A stretch of 62,969 bases of DNA from an uncultured Prevotellaceae bacterium (GTDB lineage: Bacteria > Bacteroidota > Bacteroidia > Bacteroidales > Bacteroidaceae): positions 1 through 62,969 of the forward strand of contig CACZTJ010000009.1 of NCBI GenBank assembly GCA_902784065.1. The letters are read 5' to 3'. Position 1 is the first letter of the stretch; every line of letters starts with the position of its first letter. A model generated the notes under the pieces. The model saw only the letters and a list, made by a program, of their open reading frames with translations. It was not told where the DNA came from and searched no databases. A program made the translations under genes and the position numbers. Below are positions 8,598-17,632 of the stretch, piece after piece.

Positions 8598-9034
8598 TAT
8601 TGTCATCTCGACAGAGTTCGACGAAGTCAAGGTAGCGCATGGAGAGATCTCTTCTTCCTTTTGGCGGGTTGTCTTGAGTCTGCTTGCGCATATAATTCTC
8701 AAAAACGTCCTGAGCTCGGAGGCCGGTTGTCCGATTATCGTAATCATTCGATGAACTCGCTCCGCTCAGACAGCATCTCATGTCGATTATCTTGTCTCGC
8801 TCCGCGATCCAAGAATCGAAGAAGATTCCGATAATAGTACACCCTCTAAAGACCTCCTCGTGCGGAATGTTTTTGAGAATCATATTCGCAAAAACATGTA
8901 GCACGCCGTGCGCCGCGTAAATTCCCTCGTTGTATTCGAAAACATTCTTGCGTCCCTCCGGTAGCAAGCGAGCAGAGCTCGAGCGCGCTCGAGATGACAG
9001 AGGAACGGTCGAGATGACACTTTTTCCTGTTTTT
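8598..9034. repeat. Intergenic repeat region after the Crp/Fnr gene
   Basis: No gene is supported in this stretch. It begins with TGTCATCTCGACAG, includes the hairpin element at 8687-8888, then a 41-bp motif (8945-8985) that recurs inverted at 23446-23486, and ends with two GAGATGACA copies (8991-8999 and 9011-9019). Open frames inside it (for example 8578-8967 minus) are made of repeat sequence and resemble no protein. Confidence 0.75.
8687..8888 (+). repeat. MITE-like hairpin element, copy 1
   Basis: A 202-bp element bounded by inverted ends: CGCATATAATTCTCAAAAAC on the left and, on the right, the complement of CGAATATGATTCTCAAAAAC. The interior can fold back (around 8728-8750 with 8815-8842). 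It is about 85% alike by eye to the inverted copy at 17454-17632 and shares its ends with 17162-17364. Confidence 0.7.
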
Positions 9035-9066
9035 TTTGGTGGTTTGGAAAAGAAGTCGTAATTTTG
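9035..9066 (+). promoter_or_regulatory. Promoter of the M3 peptidase operon
   Basis: TTTG at 9035-9038 and TAATTTTG at 9059-9066 are separated by 20 nt, an excellent match to the Bacteroidetes -33/-7 promoter. The peptidase ATG is 29 nt downstream of the -7 box. Confidence 0.75.
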
Positions 9067-9094
9067 CAGGCTGAATGTGTTAGAATTTTGATTT

Positions 9095-11164
9095 ATGAAC
9101 GAGCAAGCTGAGAGAACAAACCCGTTTTTTCTGCCCTATGACACGCCCCATGAGGTGGCCCCTTTTGATCGTATCCGCCTGGAGGATTACGAGGAGGCGA
9201 TGCTCGAGGGTATCCGTCGGGATGACGAGCAGATCGAACAGGTGATCAACAATCCCGAGAAACCCACCTTCGACAATACCATCATCAATGTTGATGATGA
9301 GAAAGACGGCGATCATTACTATGACCTGTTAGGCCGTGTCACCACGGTGTTCTTCAACCTCCTCTCTGCCGAGACCAACGATGAGATGGATGCCTTGGCT
9401 CAGAAGATGAGTCCCATCCTCACGAAGCATGCCAATGACATCCGCCTGAATGAGAAACTCTTTCAGCGCATCAGCTATGTGTATCGCCATCACCGTAAGC
9501 TCACCCCCGAGGAGAAGATGCTGCTCGACAACTGTTATGAGGGCTTTGTGCGCAGTGGTGCCCTGTTGGATGCCGCCGGTAAGGAGCGCCTGCGCCAGCT
9601 CACCGAAGAGGCCTCGATACTCGGTCTGCAGTTCTCTCAGAACCTGTTGAAGGAGAATAAGGCCTTCACGCTCCATATCACCGATGAGGCCCAGCTCGAC
9701 GGTCTGCCAGAGACAGCCCGTGAGGCCGCAGCCCTGGCTGCCAGGGAACAGGAGAAGGAAGGCTGGGTGTTTACCCTCGATTTCCCCAGCTACTCTCCCT
9801 TCATGACTTATAGCACCCAGCGTGAGCTGCGCCGTCAGCTCTATATGGCGAAGAACACGGAGTGTATCCATGACAATACGGAAAACAACCTCGAGATCTG
9901 CAAACGCCTGATCAACCTGCGTCGTGAGGTGGCCCAGCTGTTGGGTCACAAGTCCTATGCCGACTATGTGCTGAAGCGCCGTATGGCAGGCAGTGTGCGC
10001 CATGTCTATAAGCTGCTCAACGACCTGGTGAAGGCCTATAAGCCCACCGCCCTGAAGGAGGTGAAGGAGATCGAACAACTGGCCCGACAGATGGAGGGCC
10101 CCGATTTCGAGCTCCAGCCCTGGGACTTTGGCTTCTATGCCCACAAGCTCAAGCTGAAGCGCTACAATATCGATGCCGAGATGCTGCGCCCCTATTTTGA
10201 GCTGTCGAAAGTCATCGATGGTGTCTTTGGTCTGGCCCATCGCCTCTATGGCATCACCTTCAAGGAGAATCCCGATATCCCGGTCTATCACCCTGACGTG
10301 AAGGCCTACGAGGTGTTCGATCAGGACGGCTCCTTCCTGGCCGTCTTCTATGCCGATTTCCATCCCCGCAAAGGCAAACAGGGTGGGGCGTGGATGACCG
10401 AATACCAGGGCCAGTGGATCGATCGGGAGGGGGTGAACCACCGGCCCCATGTCAGTGTGGTGATGAACCTCACCAAACCCACTGACGAAAAACCGGCCCT
10501 CCTGACTTTAGGGGAGGTGGAGACCTTCCTCCATGAGTTTGGTCACTCCCTGCATGGCATGTTTGCCAATACCCGCTTCGAGAGCCTGAGTGGCACGAGT
10601 GTGTGGTGGGACTTCGTGGAGCTGCCCTCGCAGTTCATGGAGAACTTCGCCATCGAGAAGGAGTTCCTGCGCACCTTTGCTTTCCATTACCAGACCGGTG
10701 AGCCATTGCCCGATGTGCTGATCCGCAGGATTGTGCGCAGCCGTAACTTCAATGTGGCCTATGCCTGTATGCGTCAGGTGAGCTTCGGATTGCTCGACAT
10801 GGCCTATTACACGAAGAAGGACGAATTTACCGACGATATCATCGCTTTCGAGAAGAAAGCCTGGCAGAAGGCGATGGTCATGCCCCAGCTCCCCGATACT
10901 TGTATGACGGTGCAGTTCTCCCATATTATGTCGGGAGGCTATGCCGCCGGCTATTACAGTTACAAGTGGGCCGAGGTGCTCGATGCCGATGCCTTCAGTG
11001 TGTTCAAGCGTCGTGGCATCTTCGATCAGGCCACAGCCCGGAGCTTCCGCGAAAACATCCTCTCGAAGGGAGGCACCGAGAATCCCATGACATTATATAA
11101 ACGTTTCCGTGGTGGTGAACCCACCATCAAAGCACTCTTAAAACGCAATGGAATCAAACGATAA
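9095..11164 (+). CDS. M3 family metallopeptidase (oligopeptidase A / peptidyl-dipeptidase type)
   Basis: A 689-residue zinc peptidase, the usual length for OpdA/Dcp enzymes. The zinc-binding HEFGH motif falls at residues 480-484 (H480, E481, H484), and the C-terminal substrate-binding region contains HIMSGGYAAGYYSYKWAE. No signal peptide is present, so it should act in the cytosol on short peptides such as signal-peptide fragments. It has its own promoter and overlaps the next gene by 17 nt, starting a four-gene run. OpdA versus Dcp specificity is not decided by the sequence alone. Confidence 0.93.
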   Translation: MNEQAERTNPFFLPYDTPHEVAPFDRIRLEDYEEAMLEGIRRDDEQIEQVINNPEKPTFDNTIINVDDEKDGDHYYDLLGRVTTVFFNLLSAETNDEMDALAQKMSPILTKHANDIRLNEKLFQRISYVYRHHRKLTPEEKMLLDNCYEGFVRSGALLDAAGKERLRQLTEEASILGLQFSQNLLKENKAFTLHITDEAQLDGLPETAREAAALAAREQEKEGWVFTLDFPSYSPFMTYSTQRELRRQLYMAKNTECIHDNTENNLEICKRLINLRREVAQLLGHKSYADYVLKRRMAGSVRHVYKLLNDLVKAYKPTALKEVKEIEQLARQMEGPDFELQPWDFGFYAHKLKLKRYNIDAEMLRPYFELSKVIDGVFGLAHRLYGITFKENPDIPVYHPDVKAYEVFDQDGSFLAVFYADFHPRKGKQGGAWMTEYQGQWIDREGVNHRPHVSVVMNLTKPTDEKPALLTLGEVETFLHEFGHSLHGMFANTRFESLSGTSVWWDFVELPSQFMENFAIEKEFLRTFAFHYQTGEPLPDVLIRRIVRSRNFNVAYACMRQVSFGLLDMAYYTKKDEFTDDIIAFEKKAWQKAMVMPQLPDTCMTVQFSHIMSGGYAAGYYSYKWAEVLDADAFSVFKRRGIFDQATARSFRENILSKGGTENPMTLYKRFRGGEPTIKALLKRNGIKR

Positions 11165-11585
11165 ACAACTGAAACTGGACATGCGCTATCTGAAGATGGC
11201 ACGCGTATGGGCTGAAAACTCCTATTGTCAGCGCCGTCAGGTGGGGGCGCTGGTCGTCAAGGACAAGATGATCATCAGCGATGGTTATAATGGCACCCCC
11301 AGTGGCTTTGAGAATGTGTGTGAGGACGAGAACAACGTCACCAAACCCTATGTGCTCCATGCGGAGGCCAATGCCATCACCAAACTGGCCCGTAGCAATA
11401 ACAACAGCGAGGGAGCCACCATCTATATCACGGCATCCCCCTGTATCGAGTGTGCCAAACTGATTATCCAGGCCGGTATCTCCCGGGTGGTCTATGGCGA
11501 GCAGTATCGCCTCACCGATGGTATCGATCTCCTGCGCAGGGCAGGCATTGAGGTGGTGTTCATCGATATCAATTCCACTAAATAA
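11148..11585 (+). CDS. dCMP / deoxycytidylate deaminase family protein
   Basis: A 145-residue zinc-dependent deaminase. The catalytic signature is complete: HAEAN (zinc histidine plus proton-shuttle glutamate) and PCIECAK (two zinc cysteines). It matches ComEB/dCMP deaminases, which convert dCMP to dUMP for thymidylate synthesis. The start overlaps the M3 peptidase end by 17 nt in another frame, suggesting coupling. Length and motif spacing are normal for the family. Confidence 0.9.
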   Translation: MESNDKQLKLDMRYLKMARVWAENSYCQRRQVGALVVKDKMIISDGYNGTPSGFENVCEDENNVTKPYVLHAEANAITKLARSNNNSEGATIYITASPCIECAKLIIQAGISRVVYGEQYRLTDGIDLLRRAGIEVVFIDINSTK

Positions 11586-11595
11586 GTGCTTGGCC

Positions 11596-13236
11596 ATGTC
11601 AAATCATAGATACAGACGTTTCACACCGTTATGGATGGCCATCTCAGTGGTCATCGGTATTCTGCTTGGCACGTTCTATGCCAACCATTTCTCAGGCAAT
11701 CGCCTGAACATCATCAACTCCAGTGGTAACAAGCTCAACAACCTGTTGCATATCATCGACGACCAGTATGTCGATACCGTCAACATGAACGACCTGGTGG
11801 AGAAGGCCATGCCTCAGATTCTGGCCGAGCTCGATCCCCACTCTGTCTATATCTCTGCCCGTGACGGAGAGATAGCCAACGATGACCTTCGGGGTTCTTT
11901 CTCGGGTATCGGTATCGAGTTCACCATCCGTCAGGACACCATCCGTGTCCAGAATGTCATTGGCAATGGTCCTGCAGAACGGGCTGGCATCTTAGCAGGC
12001 GATAAGATCGTAGAGGTCGATGACTCTGTGTTCGTGGGAAAGAAGGTGACCAATGCCGAGGCGATGCACCGTCTGAAGGGTCCCAAGGACACGAAGGTGA
12101 AGATCGGTCTCATCCGCTATGGCGAGAATAAGATCCGTCATATCACCGTCACCCGTGGAGAGATCCCCACCAAGAGTGTCACGGCCAGTTATATGCTCAA
12201 CGATGAGACCGGCTATATCAAGATCAAGAACTTTGGTGAGAACACCTATCCGGAGCTGCTTATTGCCCTGGCCCAGCTGGCCCAGCGCGGGTTCTCCAGT
12301 CTGGCCATCGACCTGAGGGGCAACACCGGCGGTTACCTGGAGTCAGCCGTTCAGATTGCCAATGAGTTTCTGGCCAAGGGGCAGCTGATTGTCTATACCG
12401 AAGGCCGGCGCTATCCGCGCCAGGAGTATAGGGCTGATGGTCGTGGCTCTTACCAGCAGATCCCTCTGGTGGTGCTGGTCGATGAGAGCTCAGCCTCTGC
12501 CTCCGAGATCCTGGCAGGTGCCATCCAGGATAACGACCGTGGTACGATCATTGGTCGTCGTTCCTTTGGTAAGGGGTTGGTTCAGAAACCCATGGAGTTC
12601 TCCGACCACTCGATGATCCGACTCACCATTGCCCGTTACTATACCCCTTCAGGCCGTTGTATCCAGAAGCCTTATGCCGATGGTGAGGACTATGAGGGCG
12701 ACTGGATGAAACGCTACAAGCACGGGGAGTTCTTCTCCGAAGACAGCATCAAGCATACCGGTCCGGCTTATCACACCAACAATGGCCGTACGGTCTATGG
12801 CGGTGGTGGCATCACCCCCGATATCTTCATCCCCGAGGACACCCTCGATATGACCTCTTATTATAAGGAGGCCACGATGTCGGGACTCATCCTGCAGTTT
12901 GCCTATACCTATACCGACGAGAATCGTGCCAAACTCAGCAAGATGGAGGATGTGTGGGAGCTGGAGCGCTACCTGAAGAGTCAGAACACCCTCGATAAGT
13001 TCGTGGCCTATGCCGATAAGAACGGGCTCAAGCGTCGTAACCTCATGATCCAGAAGTCACGCAAGCTCCTGGAGCGCTTCGTGAACAGCCGGATCATCTA
13101 TAATATCCTCAACGAACAGGCCTGGACGGAATACCTCAACCAGGATGATCCTGCCATTATCGAGACCTTGAAGCTCTTTAAGAATGGCAATGCCTTCCCC
13201 CAGAAGCCTGCAGCCAGTGAGCCTAATCATGCGTAA
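11596..13236 (+). CDS. S41 family C-terminal processing peptidase
   Basis: A 546-residue envelope protease. A membrane anchor or uncleaved signal lies at about residues 13-31, followed by a PDZ domain (about 100-175). The S41 catalytic domain includes the nucleophile segment DESSASASEILAG and the downstream region with GRRSFGKGLVQ that carries the catalytic lysine. CtpA/Prc relatives trim C-termini of periplasmic proteins. The start at 11596 (MSNHRYRRFT) is chosen over an in-frame extension that overlaps the deaminase. It overlaps the next gene by 8 nt. Confidence 0.92.
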   Translation: MSNHRYRRFTPLWMAISVVIGILLGTFYANHFSGNRLNIINSSGNKLNNLLHIIDDQYVDTVNMNDLVEKAMPQILAELDPHSVYISARDGEIANDDLRGSFSGIGIEFTIRQDTIRVQNVIGNGPAERAGILAGDKIVEVDDSVFVGKKVTNAEAMHRLKGPKDTKVKIGLIRYGENKIRHITVTRGEIPTKSVTASYMLNDETGYIKIKNFGENTYPELLIALAQLAQRGFSSLAIDLRGNTGGYLESAVQIANEFLAKGQLIVYTEGRRYPRQEYRADGRGSYQQIPLVVLVDESSASASEILAGAIQDNDRGTIIGRRSFGKGLVQKPMEFSDHSMIRLTIARYYTPSGRCIQKPYADGEDYEGDWMKRYKHGEFFSEDSIKHTGPAYHTNNGRTVYGGGGITPDIFIPEDTLDMTSYYKEATMSGLILQFAYTYTDENRAKLSKMEDVWELERYLKSQNTLDKFVAYADKNGLKRRNLMIQKSRKLLERFVNSRIIYNILNEQAWTEYLNQDDPAIIETLKLFKNGNAFPQKPAASEPNHA

Positions 13237-13750
13237 AGACGAACTGAGACAGTATATCTCCCAACAGAAGCGACAGTTCACGCCCCGGCAGTTGGCGCAG
13301 CTGTCGCTTCCTGTCATTGCCAGGTTGCGCCCCCTCTTGGCAGAGGCTCAGACCATCCTGGCCTATTATGCCCTGCCCGATGAGGTCGATACCCATGCCT
13401 TGCTCGATGCGCTGGTGGCTGAGGGCAAGACGGTGCTGTTGCCCAAGGTGCTTGATGGCGCCACGATGGAGCTGCGCTGTTATCAGGGTCCTCAGGATCT
13501 CCGCGAGGGGGCCTATCATATCCTGGAACCCACTGGGGCGCCCTTTACAGACCTGTCACGCATTGATATCGCCCTGATCCCGGGACTGGCTTTCGATGCC
13601 CAGGGCCATCGCTTAGGGCGCGGCAAGGGCTATTACGATCGTTTCCTGTCAGCCTTCAAGGGCCAGACCATTGGGGTGTGCTTCGACTTCCAGAAGGTAG
13701 CCGAAGTGCCGGTTGATGCCCATGATGTGTCTGTGGATAGGGTCGTCTAG
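13229..13750 (+). CDS. 5-formyltetrahydrofolate cyclo-ligase
   Basis: A 173-residue enzyme that converts 5-formyl-THF to 5,10-methenyl-THF with ATP. The C-terminal signature GLAFDAQGHRLGRGKGYYDR is intact, and the N-terminal KDELRQY basic region is typical. The start at 13229 overlaps the S41 stop by 8 nt (ATGCGTAA). Its stop codon TAG lies in a CTAG palindrome that also supplies the stop of the convergent DUF721 gene. Confidence 0.92.
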   Translation: MRKDELRQYISQQKRQFTPRQLAQLSLPVIARLRPLLAEAQTILAYYALPDEVDTHALLDALVAEGKTVLLPKVLDGATMELRCYQGPQDLREGAYHILEPTGAPFTDLSRIDIALIPGLAFDAQGHRLGRGKGYYDRFLSAFKGQTIGVCFDFQKVAEVPVDAHDVSVDRVV

Positions 13751-14037
13751 CTGAAGCGGATCTCCACGATCACCTGACTGCCGACAGCCGTATTCAGTTT
13801 CTTCACAATCTCAGTCCGCATCATCGAGAGGTCTGCTCTCAGGGCCGGGTTCGAGAGTTTCACATGTAAGGTCTGGTTCCGGATATACACCGCTTGTGTA
13901 TAGCCTGCAATCATCTCTCCCATCACCTCCGGCCATGCCTCCACCAGTCGCTTCTGTTGCAGAGGCGTCTCCAGACCCTGTGCTCTGAGGTTCTTCAGAA
14001 TCAGCTCGCCGATGCTCTTCACTTCTTTCCTAAACAT
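13747..14037 (-). CDS. DUF721 (DciA-like) protein
   Basis: A 96-residue protein of the DUF721 family, whose best-known member DciA loads or interacts with the replicative helicase. The conserved core is visible as W(P)EVMG...YTQAVYIRNQTLHVKLSNPALRA...; such KH-like folds bind DNA or DnaB. It overlaps recF by 8 nt and is translated after it, a replication/repair pairing that supports the assignment. A helicase-loading role in this organism is inferred from the family. Confidence 0.85.
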   Translation of the reverse strand: MFRKEVKSIGELILKNLRAQGLETPLQQKRLVEAWPEVMGEMIAGYTQAVYIRNQTLHVKLSNPALRADLSMMRTEIVKKLNTAVGSQVIVEIRFS

Positions 14038-15115
14038 GGATGTTGCCGTTTTCTACGTGGAAGATCTGGTAGTCGTGTGAGGTCCTGCTCAGGATTTGGT
14101 CCAGATGCTCGCGGTTGGTGTCTGTAATAAAAATCTGCCCGAACTCATCGCTGGCCACCAGTTTCACGATCTGTTCCACGCGGTCAGCATCCAGCTTGTC
14201 GAAGATGTCATCGAGGAGTAGGAGGGGGGTGGTCTGGGTGTTCGTGCGTTTCAGGAAATCAAACTGTGCCAGTTTCAGCGCAATCACAAAGGTCTTATGC
14301 TGTCCCTGACTGCCCTCACGCTTCAGGGGGTGTCCCCCCAGACTGAACACCAGGTCGTCGCGGTGCACCCCATGCAGGGAGTAGCCCATGATGCGGTCTT
14401 TGGCGCGGTCGCACTGGATCACCTCCAGCAGGGGTCCTCGCTGACAGTGCGAGAGGTAAGTCATCTCCACCTGTTCCTTGTTCCCTGAGATCGTCTCATA
14501 ATACCGCTGGAACACGGGGGTGAGGGCTTTCACAAAGGCCTCCCGACAGGCAAAGATACGCTCTCCCTCGATGGCCATCTGCTCCTCCCAAAGACTGAGC
14601 ACCTCCAGGTCAGGTTCCTCTTCCTGTTTCAGGAGGGTGTTCCGTTGTAGCAGGGCTTTGTTGTAGCGGTTCATGGCCTCGATATAGCTGCGGTCATACT
14701 GTGAGATCACCACGTCCATGAGTCTTCTGCGCTCTTCACTGCCCCCCTCAATCAGGAAGGTGTCAGCGGGCGAAACCATCACCAGCGGGATCAGTCCGAT
14801 ATGTTCCGACAGGCGTTTGTATTCTTTTTTATTGCGCTTGAAGTGCTTCTTGGTGCCCCGCTTCATCCCGCAGGAGATATGGAGTTCATCATTATATTCT
14901 CCCTCAATCAGAAAGAACCCCTCTCCATGCGTGATTACCTGTGAGTCGATGGGGTTGCCCGCAGAGTGACAGAACGAGAGGAAATAGATGGCATCCAGCA
15001 CGTTGGTCTTACCCACACCATTCTGTCCGATCAGACAGTTGATCTTGGGTGACAGCTCCAGGTTGGCAGCTCGGATGTTCTTGTAATTGATCAATGACAG
15101 TTTTTCGAGAATCAT
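14030..15115 (-). CDS. recF: DNA replication and repair protein RecF
   Basis: A 361-residue SMC-like ATPase that acts with RecO/RecR to load RecA at gaps. Walker A is GQNGVGKT at residues 30-37. The ABC signature region is present as EGSQGQHKTF, and Walker B is LLLLDDIFDKLD near the C-terminus. The start at 15115 (MILEKLSLINYKNI) is preferred; an extension to 15154 would cross the promoter. The -7 box ends only 8 nt before this ATG. It is followed by the overlapping DUF721 gene. Confidence 0.95.
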   Translation of the reverse strand: MILEKLSLINYKNIRAANLELSPKINCLIGQNGVGKTNVLDAIYFLSFCHSAGNPIDSQVITHGEGFFLIEGEYNDELHISCGMKRGTKKHFKRNKKEYKRLSEHIGLIPLVMVSPADTFLIEGGSEERRRLMDVVISQYDRSYIEAMNRYNKALLQRNTLLKQEEEPDLEVLSLWEEQMAIEGERIFACREAFVKALTPVFQRYYETISGNKEQVEMTYLSHCQRGPLLEVIQCDRAKDRIMGYSLHGVHRDDLVFSLGGHPLKREGSQGQHKTFVIALKLAQFDFLKRTNTQTTPLLLLDDIFDKLDADRVEQIVKLVASDEFGQIFITDTNREHLDQILSRTSHDYQIFHVENGNIHV

Positions 15116-15123
15116 ATTGGCGA

Positions 15124-15156
15124 CAAAGATACGAATAAGTGAGTAAAAAACCAAAA
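15124..15156 (-). promoter_or_regulatory. recF promoter, nearly leaderless
   Basis: On the minus strand TTTTG (15152-15156), a 20-nt spacer and TATCTTTG (15124-15131) form a textbook Bacteroidetes promoter. Only 8 nt separate the -7 box from the recF ATG, so transcription should start at or within a few bases of the start codon. Confidence 0.75.
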
Positions 15157-15205
15157 GAAACCTAAAAAAAATATGTACTTATGTTCTTATGTCCAAAAAA
15201 TGTTG

Positions 15206-15213
15206 TACCTTTG
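15206..15213 (+). promoter_or_regulatory. -7 box of the TPR-ribH-exoIII operon
   Basis: TACCTTTG followed by C fits the -7 consensus and lies 33 nt before the TPR gene start. It is divergent from the recF promoter about 80 bp away. The -33 region is poor. Confidence 0.65.
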
Positions 15214-15246
15214 CAGCCGATTTTCGAAAATTAATACATAATTATA

Positions 15247-15930
15247 ATGGCAAATACATCAAATCAACAGCAGGCTGCTCCCACGATGGAGCAGACCATG
15301 AACCAGAGTGAGGCCTTCTTCCTGAAGTATAAGAAGGTTATTATCACCGTCGTTGTGGCACTCATTGTCATCATTGTCGGTGCAGTTCTTTACAAGACTT
15401 ATATCGCAGAACCCCGCGAGCAGCAGGCTTCCACAGCCATTGCCAGGGGTCAGCAGTATTTCGAGAAGGGTCTCTTCCAGCAGGCGCTCGAGGGTGACAG
15501 CACCGGTTATAAGGGCTTTGCAAAGCTCGCCGATGAGTACAGCACCACAGCTGCCGGTAACCTGGCCAACCTCTATGCCGGTCTCTGCAATGCCCAGTTG
15601 GGTAAGTGGGAGGCAGCCGTGAAGTTCCTCGAGGCTTACGACTTGTCAGAAGATGCGATGGTATCTCCTGCCGCTATGGGAGCCCTGGGTAACGCTTATG
15701 CTCACCTGAACCAGCTCGACAAGGCTGTTTCTACGCTGAAGAAGGCTGCCGAGAAGGCCGACAACAACTCACTTTCTCCCACCTTCCTGATCCAGGCCGG
15801 TCAGATTCTGGAGAGCCAGGGTAAGAACGATGAGGCCCTGAAGCTGTATCAGACCGTGAAGGAGAAGTACTTTAACTCGATGCAGTATCAGACCATCGAC
15901 GGTTACATTGAGCGCGTATCAAATAAGTAA
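15247..15930 (+). CDS. Membrane-anchored tetratricopeptide repeat protein (YfgM-like)
   Basis: A 227-residue protein. It has a short cytosolic N-terminus, one transmembrane helix (about 30-51, [18 protein letters not shown]) and a periplasmic helical region with TPR-type repeats (about 60-220, for example [20 protein letters not shown]). The topology resembles YfgM, which works with periplasmic chaperones. Its stop overlaps the ribH start by 1 nt (TAATG). The function in Bacteroidetes is not established. Confidence 0.75.
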   Translation: MANTSNQQQAAPTMEQTMNQSEAFFLKYKKVIITVVVALIVIIVGAVLYKTYIAEPREQQASTAIARGQQYFEKGLFQQALEGDSTGYKGFAKLADEYSTTAAGNLANLYAGLCNAQLGKWEAAVKFLEAYDLSEDAMVSPAAMGALGNAYAHLNQLDKAVSTLKKAAEKADNNSLSPTFLIQAGQILESQGKNDEALKLYQTVKEKYFNSMQYQTIDGYIERVSNK

Positions 15931-16400
15931 TGGCTACCAAGAATCTTTCAGAATACAACGTTGAGAAGGTGCCCGATGCGTCAAATATGATCTTTGGCGT
16001 GGTGGTGTCAGAGTGGAATCCCGAGATCACTGGTGCGCTGCTCGAAGGCTGTGTCAGCACCTTGGAGCGTCATGGTGCCCTGCCCGAGAATATCCACGTG
16101 AAGACGGTTCCGGGCTCGTTTGAGCTGATCTACGGGGCCCACCAGATGACACTCAACGACGGTTACGATGCAGTGATCATCCTGGGATCTGTGATTCGTG
16201 GCGAGACGCCTCATTTCGATTACATCTGTCAAGGTGTCACCGAGGGTATTGCCCGTCTGAATGCCACCAGTAACATCCCCGTGATCTATGGTCTGCTCAC
16301 CACGGATAATCTCCAGCAGGCCAAGGATCGTGCCGGTGGTCGTCTGGGTAACAAGGGCGATGAGTGTGCGGTGGTGGCCATCAAAATGGCGAAGTTCTGA
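15930..16400 (+). CDS. ribH: 6,7-dimethyl-8-ribityllumazine synthase
   Basis: A 156-residue riboflavin enzyme that condenses 5-amino-6-ribitylaminouracil with dihydroxybutanone phosphate. Diagnostic segments are [17 protein letters not shown], the [12 protein letters not shown] loop, [14 protein letters not shown] with the catalytic histidine, and [15 protein letters not shown]. It is of standard length. Start and stop both overlap neighbours by a single base (TAATG, TGATG), so it is translationally coupled on both sides. Confidence 0.96.
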   Translation: MATKNLSEYNVEKVPDASNMIFGVVVSEWNPEITGALLEGCVSTLERHGALPENIHVKTVPGSFELIYGAHQMTLNDGYDAVIILGSVIRGETPHFDYICQGVTEGIARLNATSNIPVIYGLLTTDNLQQAKDRAGGRLGNKGDECAVVAIKMAKF

Positions 16401-17152
16401 TGAAGTTTGTCTCTTGGAATGTGAATGGCCTGCGGGCTTGCGAGTCTCATGGTTTTAGTGAGGTTTTCCGTTCGTTGGATGCAGACTTTTTCTGTCTGCA
16501 GGAGACGAAGATGCAGGCAGGTCAGCTCGACCTTCAGTTCGAGGGTTACCAGTCTTATTGGAGTTATGCCGATAAGAAGGGCTATTCCGGCACCGCCATC
16601 TTTACCCGTCATCAGCCTTTGAATGTCACCTATGGCATTGGGATCGATGTCCACGACCATGAAGGACGTGTGGTCACGCTTGAGATGCCAGATTTCTTCC
16701 TGGTGTGCTGTTACACGCCCAACTCGCAGGATGGGCTGAAGCGTTTGGATTATCGCATGACGTGGGAGAATGATTTCCGGGCCTATCTGCAGTGTCTCGA
16801 CTCTAAGAAGCCTGTTATTCTTTGTGGCGATCTCAACGTGGCACACGAAGAAATAGACATCAAGAATCCGAAGACCAACCGTCATAATGCCGGTTTCACC
16901 GATGAGGAGCGGGCGCAGTTCACCACCTTATTAAATAGTGGTTTTACGGATACGTTTCGGTATTTGTATCCGGAGGAAGTGAAGTATTCGTGGTGGTCGT
17001 ATCGGTTCCAGGCCCGGCAAAAGAATGCCGGGTGGCGTATTGACTATTTCGTCATCTCCAATCGCCTCCGACCGCAATTATCCGCCGCGGAAATCCACAC
17101 CGATATCCAAGGCTCCGATCATTGTCCGGTCAGCCTCTCTCTTCTTCCTTGA
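16400..17152 (+). CDS. Exodeoxyribonuclease III
   Basis: A 250-residue AP endonuclease / 3'-5' exonuclease for base-excision repair. Visible motifs include FVSWNVNGLRA at the N-terminus, FCLQETKM with the metal-binding glutamate, LCGDLNVAHEEID, and GSDHCPV with the catalytic histidine near the C-terminus. The ATG at 16400 overlaps the ribH stop (TGATG), so the longer in-frame ORF from 16364 is rejected. It is the last gene before a large repeat region. Confidence 0.95.
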   Translation: MKFVSWNVNGLRACESHGFSEVFRSLDADFFCLQETKMQAGQLDLQFEGYQSYWSYADKKGYSGTAIFTRHQPLNVTYGIGIDVHDHEGRVVTLEMPDFFLVCCYTPNSQDGLKRLDYRMTWENDFRAYLQCLDSKKPVILCGDLNVAHEEIDIKNPKTNRHNAGFTDEERAQFTTLLNSGFTDTFRYLYPEEVKYSWWSYRFQARQKNAGWRIDYFVISNRLRPQLSAAEIHTDIQGSDHCPVSLSLLP

Positions 17153-17161
17153 GGCTGATTG

Positions 17162-17364
17162 CGAATATAATTCTCAAAAACGTCCTGTCTCGGAGGCTGG
17201 AAGCATGATTTTTCAAAGCACTCAATGAACTCGCTGTGCTCAAACAGCATTTCGTATTTCGTTCCTCAGATTGCATCCTGCAATCCGAGACTCAATATTG
17301 CTTCAAAAAATCATATTTCCTATAAATGCCTCCTCGTGCGGAATGTTCTTGAGAATTACATTCG
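17162..17364 (+). repeat. MITE-like hairpin element, copy 2
   Basis: A 203-bp element with the same inverted ends as copy 1 (CGAATATAATTCTCAAAAAC on the left; the right end reads as the complement of CGAATGTAATTCTCAAGAAC). Its interior stem has a different sequence (GAAGCATGATTTTTC... with ...CAAAAAATCATATTTCC) but still pairs with itself. Confidence 0.65.
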
Positions 17365-17453
17365 AAAAATTGTCATCTCTCTTCGATCGAAAACATTCTT
17401 CGTAAGCGAAGCGGCAAGCCGATTACCGCACGGTGCGGAAGTTTCCTCATTTC

Positions 17454-17632
17454 ATTCGAAAACATTCCGCACGAAGAGGTATTTATAGGATGTACTATTA
17501 TCGGAATCTTTTTCGATTCTTGTATCGCGAAGCGAGACAAGCAAATCGACATGAAAAGCTGTTTGAGCGAAGCGAGTTCTTTGAATGATTACGATAATCG
17601 GACACCCGGCCTCTGAGCTCAGGACGTTTTCG
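17454..17632 (-). repeat. MITE-like hairpin element, copy 3 (inverted, ends shortened)
   Basis: This inverted copy closely follows copy 1 over its whole interior. Shared blocks include CCGATTATCGTAATCATTC and GATTCCGATAATAGTACA. It lacks most of the TTCTCAAAAA part of both ends. Confidence 0.65.

Noticed and set aside
8554-8967. ORFs on both strands in the region after the Crp/Fnr gene
   Set aside because: They are composed of the dispersed intergenic repeats and have no protein-like conservation.
9329-10450. 373-codon minus-strand ORF within the M3 peptidase gene
   Set aside because: It is a shadow frame of a highly biased coding gene; its composition is His/Leu/Gly-rich and no family fits.
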